Positions 47,376 through 57,875 of a stretch of DNA of 64,000 bases are shown piece by piece. The stretch lies in assembly GCF_010731815.2 (NCBI RefSeq), contig NZ_AP022593.1, forward strand, positions 124,001-188,000, in the 5' to 3' direction. The DNA is from Mycolicibacterium arabiense (GTDB lineage: Bacteria; Actinomycetota; Actinomycetes; Mycobacteriales; Mycobacteriaceae). Every line of letters starts with the position of its first letter. Within the stretch, counting starts at the first letter, position 1. A program made the translations under genes and the position numbers. Under the pieces are notes generated by a model. The model was not told the DNA's origin, made no database searches, and saw only the letters and a list, made by a program, of their open reading frames with translations.

Positions 47376-50300
47376 CCCAGACGACTCGGACCGCATGCTC
47401 GTACTGCGGGGTCGGCTGCGGGATCTCCGTAGAGACCCGCGCCGACCCCGCTACGGGCGCGCCGGTGATCGCACGGGTCTCCGGGGACCGGTTGCACCCC
47501 ACCAACTTCGGTCGGTTGTGCACCAAGGGCGCCACCCACGCCGAGCTGATGCGGGCCGACGAGGGACGGCTGACCACCGCGCTGGTGCGGGATTCGCGCG
47601 ATGACGAGCTGACCACGGTGGCTGTCGACGACGCGGTCGCCGAGGCCGGGCGCCGCTTGCGCGCCATCGTCGACGAACACGGTCCCGACGCCGTCGCTCT
47701 GTACGTGTCGGGTCAGATGTCTTTGGAGTCGCAGTATCTGGCGACCAAGCTCGCCAAGGGGTTCCTGCGCACCAAGTACATGGAGTCGAACTCCAGGCTG
47801 TGCATGGCCAGCGCCGGGACCGGCTACAAGCAGTCCCTGGGGTCGGACGGCCCGCCGGGGTCCTACGCCGACTTCGACGTCACGAACCTGTTCTTCGTCA
47901 TCGGCTCGAACATGGCCGACTGCCACCCGATCCTGTACCTGCGGATGGCCGACCGGCTCAAGGCCGGCGCCAAGCTCATCGTGGTCGACCCGCGCCGCAC
48001 CGCGACCGCCGACAAGGCGGACCTCTACCTGCCGATCAAGCCGGGCACCGACTTGGCGCTGCTCAACGGCATCCTGCATCTGCTCGTCGAGAACGGCGAC
48101 GTCGACGCGGACTTCATCGCCGAGCACACCGAGGGCTGGGACGCGATGCCCGCGTTCCTCGCGGACTACCCGCCGGCCACCGTCGCGGAGATCACGGGTC
48201 TGGCCGAGGCGGACATTCGTACGGCCGCGGCGATGATCGCCGAGGCGGGGGACTGGATGACCTGCTGGGCGGTCGGGCTGAACCAGAGCACCCACGGCAC
48301 CTGGAACACGAACGTGATCTGCAACCTGCACCTGGCCACCGGCGCCATCTGCAGGCCCGGAACCGGCCCCATGTCGCTGACCGGGCAGCCCAACGCCATG
48401 GGTGGGCGCGAAATGGGTTACATGGGCCCAGGTCTGCCCGGGCAGCGTGCGGTCACCTCGGCCGAGGACCGGGCGTTCGTGGAGGAGCAGTGGGGCCTGC
48501 CGCCCGACACGATCAGGACCGAGTTCGGGCCCGGCGCGGTCGACATGTTCGAACGGCTCGCCTCGGGCGAGATCAAGGCATGCTGGATCATCTGCACGAA
48601 TCCAGTTGCCACGATGCCGAATCGGTCGACCACCATCGCAGGGCTGCAGAAGGCGGAGCTGGTGATCACCCAGGACGCCTACCGCGACACCGCCACCAAC
48701 GCGTATGCCGACATCGTGCTGCCCGCGACGCTGTGGGCCGAGTCCGACGCGGTGATGGTCAACTCCGAACGCAACCTCACCCTGCTGTCGCAGTCCATCC
48801 CGGCGCCGGGGCAGACGATGCCCGACTGGGAGCTGATCTGCCGCGTCGCCGAGCACCTCGGGTTCGGCGACGACTTCGACTACAAGTCGAGCGAGGAGGT
48901 CTTCTCCGAGATCCGCCGGTTCACCAACCTCCGGACGGGCTGGGACCTGCGCGGCGCGAGCTACGAACGGCTGCGCGAGACGCCGCTGCAGTGGCCGGTG
49001 GCGCCGCAGTCGCCGGACCGCAACCCGATCCGCTACCTCAACGACGGGGCGAGCCAGGACGAGTTCGTCGACGCCGACGGGCACAGGCCGCGGCTGGCGT
49101 TCGCGACGCCGTCCCGTCGCGCGGTGTTCCTGCCGCGGCCGCACGTCGACGCAGCCGAACTGCCCGACGCCGAGTTCCCGATGGTGCTCAACACCGGCCG
49201 CCTGCAGCACCAGTGGCACACGATGACGAAGACCGGCAAGGTCGAGAAGCTCAACAAGCTCAACAGTGGCCCGTTCGTCGAGGTGCACCCCGAGGATGCC
49301 AGAGCGCTCGGCATCGTCGAGGGTGGCCGGGTCGAGCTGACGTCGCGGCGCGGCAGGGCCGTGCTGCCCGCGGTCGTCACCGACCGGGTGCGGCCGGGGG
49401 ACTGCTTCGTGCCGTTCCACTGGAACGACGCGCACGGCGAGGACCTCACGATCAACGCCCTGACCAACGACGCCGTCGACCCCATGTCGCTGCAGCCGGA
49501 GTTCAAGGTGTGCGCGGTGCGGCTGGCGGCCGTCGCGTCGGACGGCGTGCCGGGGCTGCCTGCTTCCGCACCCGCTCTCGAGGATGCCGAGAAGCTTTAT
49601 CTCGCTGGGTTCTTCCACGGTCTCGAGGAGACCGTCACCGGCGTTCCGGTACTGCCCGCGATGGCGCCCGTCCGCCCCACCGTGCGGCTGTGGGTCGACG
49701 GCCTGCTCGCCGGGCGGTACTCCAGAGCGGCGGACACCGCCGAGGTGGAGACCGACGGACCCCTGGTGCTGTGGGCGTCGCAGACCGGTAACGCCGAGGG
49801 GTTCGCTTCGACGGTGGCCGATCGGCTCGGTGGGTCGCGGTTGGTGGCGATGAACGACGCGACGGTGGCGGATCTGACCGAGCGCCGTGACGTGGTCATC
49901 GTGACGAGCACGTTCGGCGACGGGGGGCCGCCCGACAACGGCGCGCAGTTCTGGGACCGGCTCGAGGCGCCGGACGCTCCGGCGCTCGACGGGGTGCGGT
50001 TCGCGGTGCTGGGGATCGGGGACCGGTCCTACGACGACTTCTGCGGGTACGCCAAGGCTTTGGACCGCAGGCTGACCGACTTGGGTGCGACCAAGCTCGT
50101 GGATCGGGCGGAGTGCGAGGCCTATGACGACGAGCCCATGGCGGAGTGGACCGACCGCTTGGCCGACGTGCTGGGCGGCGACGGTGGAGTCGCGGTCGCA
50201 CCGACGCGTCCGGCGCCCGTCGCCGAACCGTTCACCCGCAATCGGCCGCTGCGGGTGCCGCTGGCCCGCAACGTCCTGCTGACCCCTCGCACGGCGGCCA

Positions 50301-51337
50301 AGGAGGTCAGGCAGTTCGGCTTCGACCTGTCGGAGCACGACGTGACGTACTCGGTCGGTGACGCGCTCGGCGTCTTCGCGACCAATGCGCCCGCCGTCGT
50401 CGACGCGTGGCTGTCGGCCACGGGTCTGGCCGGCACCGAGACCGTGCATGTCGACGGGGCCGACGTCGACCTGCGTGCGGCGTTGACGGCGTCGTTCGAC
50501 GTCAGCCGGGTGACGCCGAACCTGCTGTCGTTCGTCGCGCAGCGGTGCGGCGACAAGGCGGCCGCGAAGACGCTGGGGAAGTCCGGCGCTGCCCGTGATG
50601 CGTGGCTGACGGGCCGCAACGGACTCGACGTGGTGGAGGAGTTCGGCGTACGCGCCGAACCGGCCGAGTGGCTGGACGCCCTGGTGCGGCTCACGCCGCG
50701 GTCGTATTCGATCGCGTCGAGCCCACTGGTGAGTCCGCGCGAGGTGCAGCTGACCGTCTCGGTGGTGAGATATCGCAGTCCGCGGGGCGGCGAGCGCGGT
50801 GGTGTGTCGTCGACGTTCCTGGCCGACCGCGCGTCGCACGCCGAGATCTTCCTGCAGCCGTCGCCGCACTTCCGCCCGCCAGAGGATGGCGCGACGCCGA
50901 TGATCATGGTCGGCCCGGGTACTGGCATCGCGCCGTTCCGCGGATTCCTGCAGGAGCGGCGCGCGCTGGGCCATGCAGGCCCCAACTGGTTGTTCTTCGG
51001 TGACCAGCACCGCGCCGAGAACTTCTACTATCGCGACGATCTCGAGGACATGGCGCGCGACGGCCTGTTGAACCGGCTCGATCTGGCGTTCTCCCGCGAT
51101 CAGCCCCAGCGGGTGTACGTGCAACACAAGATGGCCGACTACGGCGCGGACGTGTGGCGCTGGCTCGAGGACGGCGCCCACTTCTACGTGTGCGGCGACG
51201 CGTCTCGGATGGCCAAGGACGTCGACGACACCCTTACCACCATCATCCGCCGCCACGGTGGCCTGTCCGAGGACGCGGCGCGCGACTACAAGCGCGAGCT
51301 GGTCGCGACGAAACGGTATGTGCGAGACGTGTATTGA
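47372..51337 (+). CDS. nasN: Diflavin assimilatory nitrate reductase NasN (Mo-bisMGD/flavodoxin/FAD-NADPH fusion)
   Basis: This single 1321-residue chain contains everything needed to reduce nitrate with NADPH. A [4Fe-4S] is bound by C9, C12, C16 and C50. The molybdopterin domain runs to about 590 with the likely Mo ligand in NSRLCMASA, and a dinucleotide-binding domain to about 710 includes NTGRLQHQWHTMTKTG. A flavodoxin-like FMN domain (VLWASQTGNAEGF, about 790-930) is followed by a CysJ-type FAD/NADPH reductase with RSYSIASSP, PGTGIAPFRGFLQERR and the C-terminal aromatic Y. It corresponds to the monomeric diflavin nitrate reductase described in M. smegmatis. GTG 47372 overlaps narK. Confidence 0.95.
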   Translation: MTQTTRTACSYCGVGCGISVETRADPATGAPVIARVSGDRLHPTNFGRLCTKGATHAELMRADEGRLTTALVRDSRDDELTTVAVDDAVAEAGRRLRAIVDEHGPDAVALYVSGQMSLESQYLATKLAKGFLRTKYMESNSRLCMASAGTGYKQSLGSDGPPGSYADFDVTNLFFVIGSNMADCHPILYLRMADRLKAGAKLIVVDPRRTATADKADLYLPIKPGTDLALLNGILHLLVENGDVDADFIAEHTEGWDAMPAFLADYPPATVAEITGLAEADIRTAAAMIAEAGDWMTCWAVGLNQSTHGTWNTNVICNLHLATGAICRPGTGPMSLTGQPNAMGGREMGYMGPGLPGQRAVTSAEDRAFVEEQWGLPPDTIRTEFGPGAVDMFERLASGEIKACWIICTNPVATMPNRSTTIAGLQKAELVITQDAYRDTATNAYADIVLPATLWAESDAVMVNSERNLTLLSQSIPAPGQTMPDWELICRVAEHLGFGDDFDYKSSEEVFSEIRRFTNLRTGWDLRGASYERLRETPLQWPVAPQSPDRNPIRYLNDGASQDEFVDADGHRPRLAFATPSRRAVFLPRPHVDAAELPDAEFPMVLNTGRLQHQWHTMTKTGKVEKLNKLNSGPFVEVHPEDARALGIVEGGRVELTSRRGRAVLPAVVTDRVRPGDCFVPFHWNDAHGEDLTINALTNDAVDPMSLQPEFKVCAVRLAAVASDGVPGLPASAPALEDAEKLYLAGFFHGLEETVTGVPVLPAMAPVRPTVRLWVDGLLAGRYSRAADTAEVETDGPLVLWASQTGNAEGFASTVADRLGGSRLVAMNDATVADLTERRDVVIVTSTFGDGGPPDNGAQFWDRLEAPDAPALDGVRFAVLGIGDRSYDDFCGYAKALDRRLTDLGATKLVDRAECEAYDDEPMAEWTDRLADVLGGDGGVAVAPTRPAPVAEPFTRNRPLRVPLARNVLLTPRTAAKEVRQFGFDLSEHDVTYSVGDALGVFATNAPAVVDAWLSATGLAGTETVHVDGADVDLRAALTASFDVSRVTPNLLSFVAQRCGDKAAAKTLGKSGAARDAWLTGRNGLDVVEEFGVRAEPAEWLDALVRLTPRSYSIASSPLVSPREVQLTVSVVRYRSPRGGERGGVSSTFLADRASHAEIFLQPSPHFRPPEDGATPMIMVGPGTGIAPFRGFLQERRALGHAGPNWLFFGDQHRAENFYYRDDLEDMARDGLLNRLDLAFSRDQPQRVYVQHKMADYGADVWRWLEDGAHFYVCGDASRMAKDVDDTLTTIIRRHGGLSEDAARDYKRELVATKRYVRDVY

Positions 51338-51342
51338 CGCCG

Positions 51343-51702
51343 TCAGTAGTGGCTGACGGGCGCGGTGTCGTTGCCCTGCTGCGCCCACGATTCGATCACC
51401 GGTAGCACGTCGGGGCACATCTTCTGCCCGGCGGCGTAGACGACGATCCCCGTCTCGTACGGCGCGTACCCCGAGCTGGCGACGTTGTTCAGCGCGGCGG
51501 GTACCGCTGCCCCCAAGCGCAACATGCGGCAGGTGTACTTGCCGAGGTCGATGACGTCGGTCATCGACTCGTAGTACACGCCCTCGTCGTCGAGCACCAT
51601 CACGTACTCGATCGGGTCGGCTGCCGCAGGCGGTGCCAGCGTGACCGCGAGTGCCGCCGCCATCGCCGCCAAACAGCCGACCCTGGTTGCCATTCGATTC
51701 AT
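51343..51702 (-). CDS. Secreted DUF732 protein
   Basis: This is a 119-residue exported protein. Signal peptide is about residues 1-28 (AAMAAALAVTLAPPAAADP, cleavage after AAA/ADP). The mature part is a DUF732 domain with a pair of cysteines (YTCRM and QKMCPDV) that probably forms a disulphide. ATG 51702 follows a purine-rich site (GGGGTGGGG). Function unknown; the family is common and often multi-copy in mycobacteria. It converges on nasN with a 5-bp gap. Confidence 0.88.
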   Translation of the reverse strand: MNRMATRVGCLAAMAAALAVTLAPPAAADPIEYVMVLDDEGVYYESMTDVIDLGKYTCRMLRLGAAVPAALNNVASSGYAPYETGIVVYAAGQKMCPDVLPVIESWAQQGNDTAPVSHY

Positions 51703-51780
51703 TTCCCCACCCCCTGTGCGCGGTCCCCCGACCGCTATGTAGACGGTATCGCGGGAGTCCGACAAGTGCGCGGTGCTGCA

Positions 51781-53262
51781 TCAGAACGGCGGTGGGTTGG
51801 CGTCGGCGCCGGCGCGGTTGATCGCGCGTTCCTGGGCGATGCGGGCGGCTTTGTCGGCGGCGCGGCTGCGTCGTCGTCGTGGCATGGCCCATGTCTTGGC
51901 GGGGGTGTCGGGTGGGGGTGCGCCGCGTGGTTGGTGCTCGCCGGTGGGGGTGGCCAGTTGGGGGAAGAACCACGCACCGAGTGGGGTGGTGGTGTAGCGG
52001 CGGCCGCTGGGTGAAGTGAATTCGATTGTGCCGTTCGGGTGTTGGACGTCGCGCCAGCCGCCGGGGCCGTCCCAGAACGTCTTGAGCAGGTGATGGTGGC
52101 GGCAGTATGCCTTGAGGTCGGAGGGGTGGGTGCGGCCGTGGGGCCAGGGCACGGTGTGGTCGTAGTCGCACTTCTGGGCGGGATGGCTGCAGCCGGGGAA
52201 GCGGCAGGTGAGGTCGCGGAACATCAGGAACGCGCTCAATCCGCGGGAGGGCCGGTAGCCGGGTTCGGGTGGGGCGTCGGGGCCGGGGATGGTCAGCGGC
52301 CGGGTCGTGGCGCGGCCGGTCCCGACGAGGTCGCGGACCGTGGCGGCGGGGACGGGGCCGTGGCCGGGCAGGTAGGCCGGGGCGTCGCCGGAGCCGTCGA
52401 GGGTGGCCTGTTCGGCGAGTACGTGCACGATGACCTGCGTCGGCGCGGGAGCCGGGGTTGGCCTGGGAGCGTCGGTCTCGCCCCCGGCGGGGCACTGGTC
52501 TTGCCCGCACCGGCAGTCCAGGGACTCCCGACGTTCGGACAGGGCCAGGAGGCCGTCGACGCGGCGTTGGGCCGCGGTGCGGGGGTCATCGCGGCACACC
52601 GTGGCGGCGATCGCGTCGAGACGCTCGTCCAACGCGGCCCCGTCGACGGCGCTCAGGCGGCCGTGGATCTCGCTGAGCCCGTGCTCACCGGGTGTGATCT
52701 CGACGTGGCGGTCGTCTCGACGGTCGCGGGCGACCCGCTTGGCCTCGGGGTCCAGTTGCACGACCAGCCAGTCCACGACCTCGGTGAGCTTCTCCCGCGA
52801 TAGCGCGTTCCAGCGTGGTGCGGCCTCGGCCAGCCTGGCGTCCAGCTCGGCGAGGACCCCGGGGTCTTGGACCAGGGTGGTGCGGTTGTCGATGAGCGCG
52901 ATCACCCTCGGATCCACCTCGCCGGCCAAGAACCGGTGGGCTAGGTGGGGTAGCCGTTGGACCAGGGTCAGTCCGCGGGACATGTCGGCTTCGGCGCGGA
53001 AGCGGCTCAGGCCCAGTTCGGCGCCGACTTCGGCGGCAGCAGCAGTGAAGTCCTCGACGCACCAGCGTTCGGTCTCCGAGCCGGGGCCGGCTTCATGGCG
53101 CGCGGCGAACACTCCGGCCGCGCACAGCCGGCGGGCGGCAGCGGCGCGTTCGACGTGCAGCGAGTCGCCCATCACCGCGAGCAGCGCCCCGTCGTCGAGG
53201 GCCTCGAATTCGTCGAACACGTATTCGATTCTTCTCGTTCCGGTCTTGGGTGACCAGGCCAT
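51781..53262 (-). CDS. DUF222/HNH endonuclease-domain protein (REP13E12-like)
   Basis: This is a 493-residue protein. The N-terminal and middle part is DUF222. The C-terminal HNH domain reads CRFPGCSHPAQKCDYDHTVPW ending in CRHHHLLKTF, with the paired Cys for structural zinc and the DH of the nuclease. This is the 13E12 repeat family, abundant in mycobacteria and in M. tuberculosis also a target for phiRv1 integration. ATG 53262 starts MAWSPKTGTRR. A Pro/Ala linker and a basic C-terminus are present. Nuclease activity is unproven. Confidence 0.9.
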   Translation of the reverse strand: MAWSPKTGTRRIEYVFDEFEALDDGALLAVMGDSLHVERAAAARRLCAAGVFAARHEAGPGSETERWCVEDFTAAAAEVGAELGLSRFRAEADMSRGLTLVQRLPHLAHRFLAGEVDPRVIALIDNRTTLVQDPGVLAELDARLAEAAPRWNALSREKLTEVVDWLVVQLDPEAKRVARDRRDDRHVEITPGEHGLSEIHGRLSAVDGAALDERLDAIAATVCRDDPRTAAQRRVDGLLALSERRESLDCRCGQDQCPAGGETDAPRPTPAPAPTQVIVHVLAEQATLDGSGDAPAYLPGHGPVPAATVRDLVGTGRATTRPLTIPGPDAPPEPGYRPSRGLSAFLMFRDLTCRFPGCSHPAQKCDYDHTVPWPHGRTHPSDLKAYCRHHHLLKTFWDGPGGWRDVQHPNGTIEFTSPSGRRYTTTPLGAWFFPQLATPTGEHQPRGAPPPDTPAKTWAMPRRRRSRAADKAARIAQERAINRAGADANPPPF

Positions 53263-53376
53263 CACCAACTCCGGAGGCCAATCTGGGGATGAATCACGGA
53301 CTGTGCACAACGTGCCCGAAGTCGCTGCCGCGCAGCCTGACTCGTCGGACCCGTGTGGTAGGGGAGCGGCACGGAG

Positions 53377-53382
53377 TAGCTT
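53377..53382 (+). promoter_or_regulatory. Leaderless-type -10 box (TAGCTT) for the esterase
   Basis: TAGCTT ends 7 nt before GTG 53390. The start codon has no Shine-Dalgarno. The spacing matches the other leaderless candidates in this window. Confidence 0.45.
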
Positions 53383-53389
53383 CGCCCTC

Positions 53390-54466
53390 GTGATCAATCC
53401 CGCCACCGTCACACTGCCGGGCCGGCTCGGCGACCCGACGCTCGAGATGCGTACCGACCCCCGCTCCGATCCGCGGATGCTCGCGCTGTTCGCGCCGTTC
53501 GGGCTTGACGTTGCCGCGGCGGAACTGCCCGTCCACCGCGGATCGCCGCTCGACGACCTGCTCGCCACGGCCTTGGCGGCAGAGCAGGCATTCACCGGGG
53601 TGTTCGCGGCCCTGCTGGCCGGCGTGCCGGCCGTCGACGGCGTGGACAGGAGCGTCGAAACCGTCACCGGTGTCGACGGCAACGCGATCACTCTCTACGT
53701 CGACCGGCCGTCCGGCACGCAGGGCCGGCTGCCGGGCCTGCTGCACCTGCACGGCGGCGGCATGGCGATATTGCAGGCCGACACTGCGGCTGCTTGGCGC
53801 AATCAGCTCGCTGGCCGCGGATGCGTCGTGGTCGGGGTGGAGTTCCGCAATGCCGGCGGCGCGCTCGGCCCGCACCCGTTCCCCGCCGGCCTCAACGACT
53901 GCGCCAGCGCGCTGGACTGGATGCACGACCGCCGCGACGAGTTGGGAATCTCGACCATCGTGGTCACCGGCGAGTCCGGCGGCGGCAACCTGTCGCTGGC
54001 CACGGCGTTGAAGGCGAAGCGGGAGAACCGGCTCGACCGCATCGACGGCGTGTACGCCCAGGTGCCGTTCATCTTCGGCGGGTACGACGATCCCGACCCG
54101 GCGCTGCCGTCGCTGGTCGAGAACGAGGGGTACTTCATCGGCCCTAGCGTCATGACATTGATGGCGTCGCTGTACGACCCCGGTGGACGCCACAGGACCG
54201 ACCCGCTGGCGTGGCCCTACTTCGCGACCACCGACGACCTCGAGGGGCTACCGCCGCACGTCATCACGACCGACGAACTCGACCCGCTGCGCGACGAAGG
54301 CCTGGCGTATCTACGCGCGCTGCAGAAGGCGGGAGTTCAGGCGTCGGGCCACGTGTACAACGGCGTCGGCCACGCCGGAGAACTGCTGGCTGCCGCGGCA
54401 GTACCTGATCTGTTCGACCGGGCAGTGCGCGACGTCGTCGCGTTCGCGCACGGCACCAGCCGGTGA
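53390..54466 (+). CDS. Alpha/beta hydrolase, hormone-sensitive lipase-like esterase
   Basis: This is a 358-residue HSL-family hydrolase. The oxyanion motif is HLHGGGM, the nucleophile lies in VTGESGGGNLSLA, the Asp in TDELDPLRDEG, and the His in GVGHAGELL. There is no signal peptide. The substrate is unknown; carboxyl esters of short or medium chain acids are usual. GTG 53390 is chosen for the -10 box and because the family N-terminus begins near PRSDPRMLALFAPFG. It reads toward the tRNA-Leu. Confidence 0.9.
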   Translation: MINPATVTLPGRLGDPTLEMRTDPRSDPRMLALFAPFGLDVAAAELPVHRGSPLDDLLATALAAEQAFTGVFAALLAGVPAVDGVDRSVETVTGVDGNAITLYVDRPSGTQGRLPGLLHLHGGGMAILQADTAAAWRNQLAGRGCVVVGVEFRNAGGALGPHPFPAGLNDCASALDWMHDRRDELGISTIVVTGESGGGNLSLATALKAKRENRLDRIDGVYAQVPFIFGGYDDPDPALPSLVENEGYFIGPSVMTLMASLYDPGGRHRTDPLAWPYFATTDDLEGLPPHVITTDELDPLRDEGLAYLRALQKAGVQASGHVYNGVGHAGELLAAAAVPDLFDRAVRDVVAFAHGTSR

Positions 54467-54474
54467 AGAAAGTG

Positions 54475-54560
54475 TGTCCGAGGGGGGACTTGAACCCCCA
54501 CGCCCGTTAATAGGGCACTAGCACCTCAAGCTAGCGCGTCTGCCATTCCGCCACTCGGAC
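54475..54560 (-). tRNA. tRNA-Leu (anticodon GAG)
   Basis: An 86-nt class II tRNA on the minus strand. The acceptor stem GTCCGAG/CTCGGAC has discriminator A. The D stem is GCG/CGC, the anticodon stem CTAGC/GCTAG with loop TTGAGGT gives GAG, a long variable arm is GCCC/GGGC, and the T stem is GGGGG/CCCCC around TTCAAGT. It decodes CUC and CUU leucine codons. CCA is not encoded. Confidence 0.97.
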
Positions 54561-54635
54561 AAGAGCGCCTAAGGCTAACGGATCACCCGCCCCGGACCCA
54601 AACCAGCCCGCCCGGGTAATGGTACGAATGGGACT

Positions 54636-55970
54636 GTGACAGACGCCCCGGAAGCCGTCAGCGAGGTGGTCGGCCTCGTCAGCGAGCTGATTCGCTTCGA
54701 CACGTCGAACACCGGTGAGCTGGCGACCACCAAGGGCGAGGCGGACTGCGCCCGGTGGGTGGCCGCCCAGCTCGAGGAGGTCGGCTACGAGACCGAGTAC
54801 GTCGAATCGGGCGCGCCCGGCCGCGGAAACGTCGTCACCCGATTGCGTGGCGCAGACCCGAGCAGGGGAGCGCTGCTGATTCACGGCCACCTCGACGTCG
54901 TGCCCGCCGAGGCGGCCGACTGGAGCGTGCACCCGTTTTCCGGAGCGGTCGAGGGCGGTTACGTGTGGGGCCGCGGCGCGATCGACATGAAGAACATGAT
55001 CGGCATGATGATCGCCGTGGCGCGCCAGCTGAAGCGCTCGGGCGTCGTGCCACCCAGGGACCTCGTCTTCGCGTTCGTCGCCGACGAGGAGGCCGGCGGC
55101 AAGTACGGCTGCGGCTGGCTCGTCGAGAACCGTCCCGACCTGTTCGAAGGCGTCACCGAGGCGATCGGGGAGGTCGGCGGATTCTCGCTGACGGTGCCGC
55201 ACCGCGACGGCGGCGACAAGCGTCTCTACCTGATCGAGACGGCCGAGAAGGGCATGCGCTGGATGCGGCTCACCGCGCGCGGCCGCGCAGGCCACGGCTC
55301 GTTCGTGCACGACGACAACGCCGTCACCACCCTCGCCGGTGCAGTGGACCGGCTGGGCCGCCACCAGTTCCCGATCGTGCTCACCGACACCGTCGCGCAG
55401 TTCCTCGCTGCCGTCGGCGAGGAGACGGGGCACTCGTTCGATCCCGACTCGCCGGACCTCGACGGCGTGGTCGCCAAACTGGGCCCGATCGGGCGCATCG
55501 TCGGTGCGACGCTGCGGGACTCGGCGAACCCGACGATGCTCAACGCCGGGTACAAGGCCAACGTCATCCCTGGCTCGGCCGAGGCCGTCGTGGACTGCCG
55601 GATCCTGCCCGGCCATGCCGCCGAATTCGAGGCCGCGGTCGACGAACTCATCGGACCGAACGTCACCCGCGAGTGGATCACCGACCTGCCTGCGTACGAG
55701 ACCTCGTTCGACGGCGACCTGGTCGACGCGATGAACGCCTCACTGCTCACCGTCGATCCCGACGCCCGCATCGTGCCCTACATGCTGTCCGGCGGAACCG
55801 ACGCCAAACACTTTGCCCGCCTTGGCATTCGCTGCTTCGGCTTCATCCCGCTGCGCCTCCCGCCCGAACTCGACTTTGCGGCGCTGTTCCACGGCGTCGA
55901 CGAACGGGTACCCGTCGAGTCGCTGACGTTCGGCACGGAGGTCCTCAACCACTTCCTGCTGCACTGCTAA
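54636..55970 (+). CDS. M20-family metallopeptidase (Rv2141c/DapE2-like)
   Basis: This is a 444-residue zinc hydrolase. Metal-binding motifs are [18 protein letters not shown] (bridging Asp), VADEEAGG (catalytic Glu) and a late His in FHGVDERVP. It is similar in size to M. tuberculosis Rv2141c, annotated dapE2, though substrate is not established and a general dipeptidase or deacylase is possible. GTG 54636 lies 7 nt after TACGAA, a weak leaderless -10. Confidence 0.9.
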   Translation: MTDAPEAVSEVVGLVSELIRFDTSNTGELATTKGEADCARWVAAQLEEVGYETEYVESGAPGRGNVVTRLRGADPSRGALLIHGHLDVVPAEAADWSVHPFSGAVEGGYVWGRGAIDMKNMIGMMIAVARQLKRSGVVPPRDLVFAFVADEEAGGKYGCGWLVENRPDLFEGVTEAIGEVGGFSLTVPHRDGGDKRLYLIETAEKGMRWMRLTARGRAGHGSFVHDDNAVTTLAGAVDRLGRHQFPIVLTDTVAQFLAAVGEETGHSFDPDSPDLDGVVAKLGPIGRIVGATLRDSANPTMLNAGYKANVIPGSAEAVVDCRILPGHAAEFEAAVDELIGPNVTREWITDLPAYETSFDGDLVDAMNASLLTVDPDARIVPYMLSGGTDAKHFARLGIRCFGFIPLRLPPELDFAALFHGVDERVPVESLTFGTEVLNHFLLHC

Positions 55971-55996
55971 TCCCGACCGTTCTCGAAAGGACGCAC

Positions 55997-56527
55997 ATGA
56001 GCACGCCGTACGACGCGCTACCGCAGTTGCCCACCTTCACCCTCACCAGCAAGGCCGTCACCGACGGCCAACCGCTCGGCAACGAGCAGGTAAGTGGAAT
56101 CATGGGGGCCGGTGGCTCCGACGTCTCACCGGACCTGGCGTGGTCCGGGTTCCCCGAGGAGACGCGCAGCTTCGCGGTCACCATGTACGACCCCGACGCA
56201 CCCACCGGATCGGGATTCTGGCACTGGGCGGTGGCGAACCTGCCCGCGACGGTCACCGAACTGCCCGAGGGCGTCGGCGACGGCAGCCACAGCGGATTCC
56301 CGGGTGACGCAATGACGTTGAGCAACGACGCCGGATTGAAGCGCTTCGTCGGTGCCGCGCCGCCCCCCGGGCACGGTCCGCACCGCTACTTCATCGCCGT
56401 GCACGCCGTCGACGTCGAGAAGCTCGACCTGCCCGAGGGTTCGACGCCGGCATACCTGGGCTTCAACCTGTTCAGCCACGCCATCGCGCGCGCCGTCATC
56501 CACGGCACGTACGAGGTGAAGAGCTGA
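55997..56527 (+). CDS. YbhB/YbcL (PEBP) family protein, Rv2140c homologue
   Basis: This is a 176-residue phosphatidylethanolamine-binding-like protein. Family motifs are [13 protein letters not shown] and [14 protein letters not shown] around the anion-binding pocket. Length is identical to Rv2140c (TB18.6). ATG 55997 follows AAAGGACG. It may act in signalling or ligand binding; its role is unsettled. It follows the M20 gene by 26 bp and converges on pyrD with 1 bp between ends. Confidence 0.93.
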   Translation: MSTPYDALPQLPTFTLTSKAVTDGQPLGNEQVSGIMGAGGSDVSPDLAWSGFPEETRSFAVTMYDPDAPTGSGFWHWAVANLPATVTELPEGVGDGSHSGFPGDAMTLSNDAGLKRFVGAAPPPGHGPHRYFIAVHAVDVEKLDLPEGSTPAYLGFNLFSHAIARAVIHGTYEVKS

Positions 56528-56528
56528 G

Positions 56529-57589
<1,061 letters not shown>

Positions 57590-57590
<1 letters not shown>

Positions 57591-57871
57591 CAACTGCCCG
57601 GCTGATCGCCGACGCCGAGCCGGTCGGCTGCAGTCTTCCTGCGCCGCAACAGGACTCGGCGGCTGCCGTCGGTGTAGAGCCGGACCCGGGTGAGTTCCCA
57701 GCCGCGGTACTCCGCCTCGATCGACAGCCGCGTGGATGCCGAGACGCGCGTCACGTCCGGGGGCAGCCGCAGCGGAATCCACTCGTACTCGTCGGAGAGG
57801 TCGGCCTCCCACGCCGCGGGCATCCGACCACGCTGGCTCCGGCTCATCGGGCCCATCTCCTCCTCGCGCAA
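57590..57871 (-). CDS. DUF5703 family small protein
   Basis: This is a 93-residue protein with the core [18 protein letters not shown], then [21 protein letters not shown]. It is typical of small actinobacterial DUF5703 proteins. Two in-frame ATGs lie within the first ten codons, so the start is uncertain. It lies between lppL and pyrD and is coupled to pyrD. Function unknown. Confidence 0.82.
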
Positions 57872-57875
57872 GCGC

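Noticed and set aside
47264..52510. A 1748-codon minus-strand open frame opposite nasN
   Set aside because: It is antisense to nasN and crosses three unrelated genes. Its composition (Arg, His, Gln, Gly, Val) is that of a GC-rich shadow frame, with no domain.
53093..53281. Short frames at the 5' end of the DUF222-HNH gene as a separate gene
   Set aside because: They lie within or antisense to the DUF222 coding region and have no start signals.
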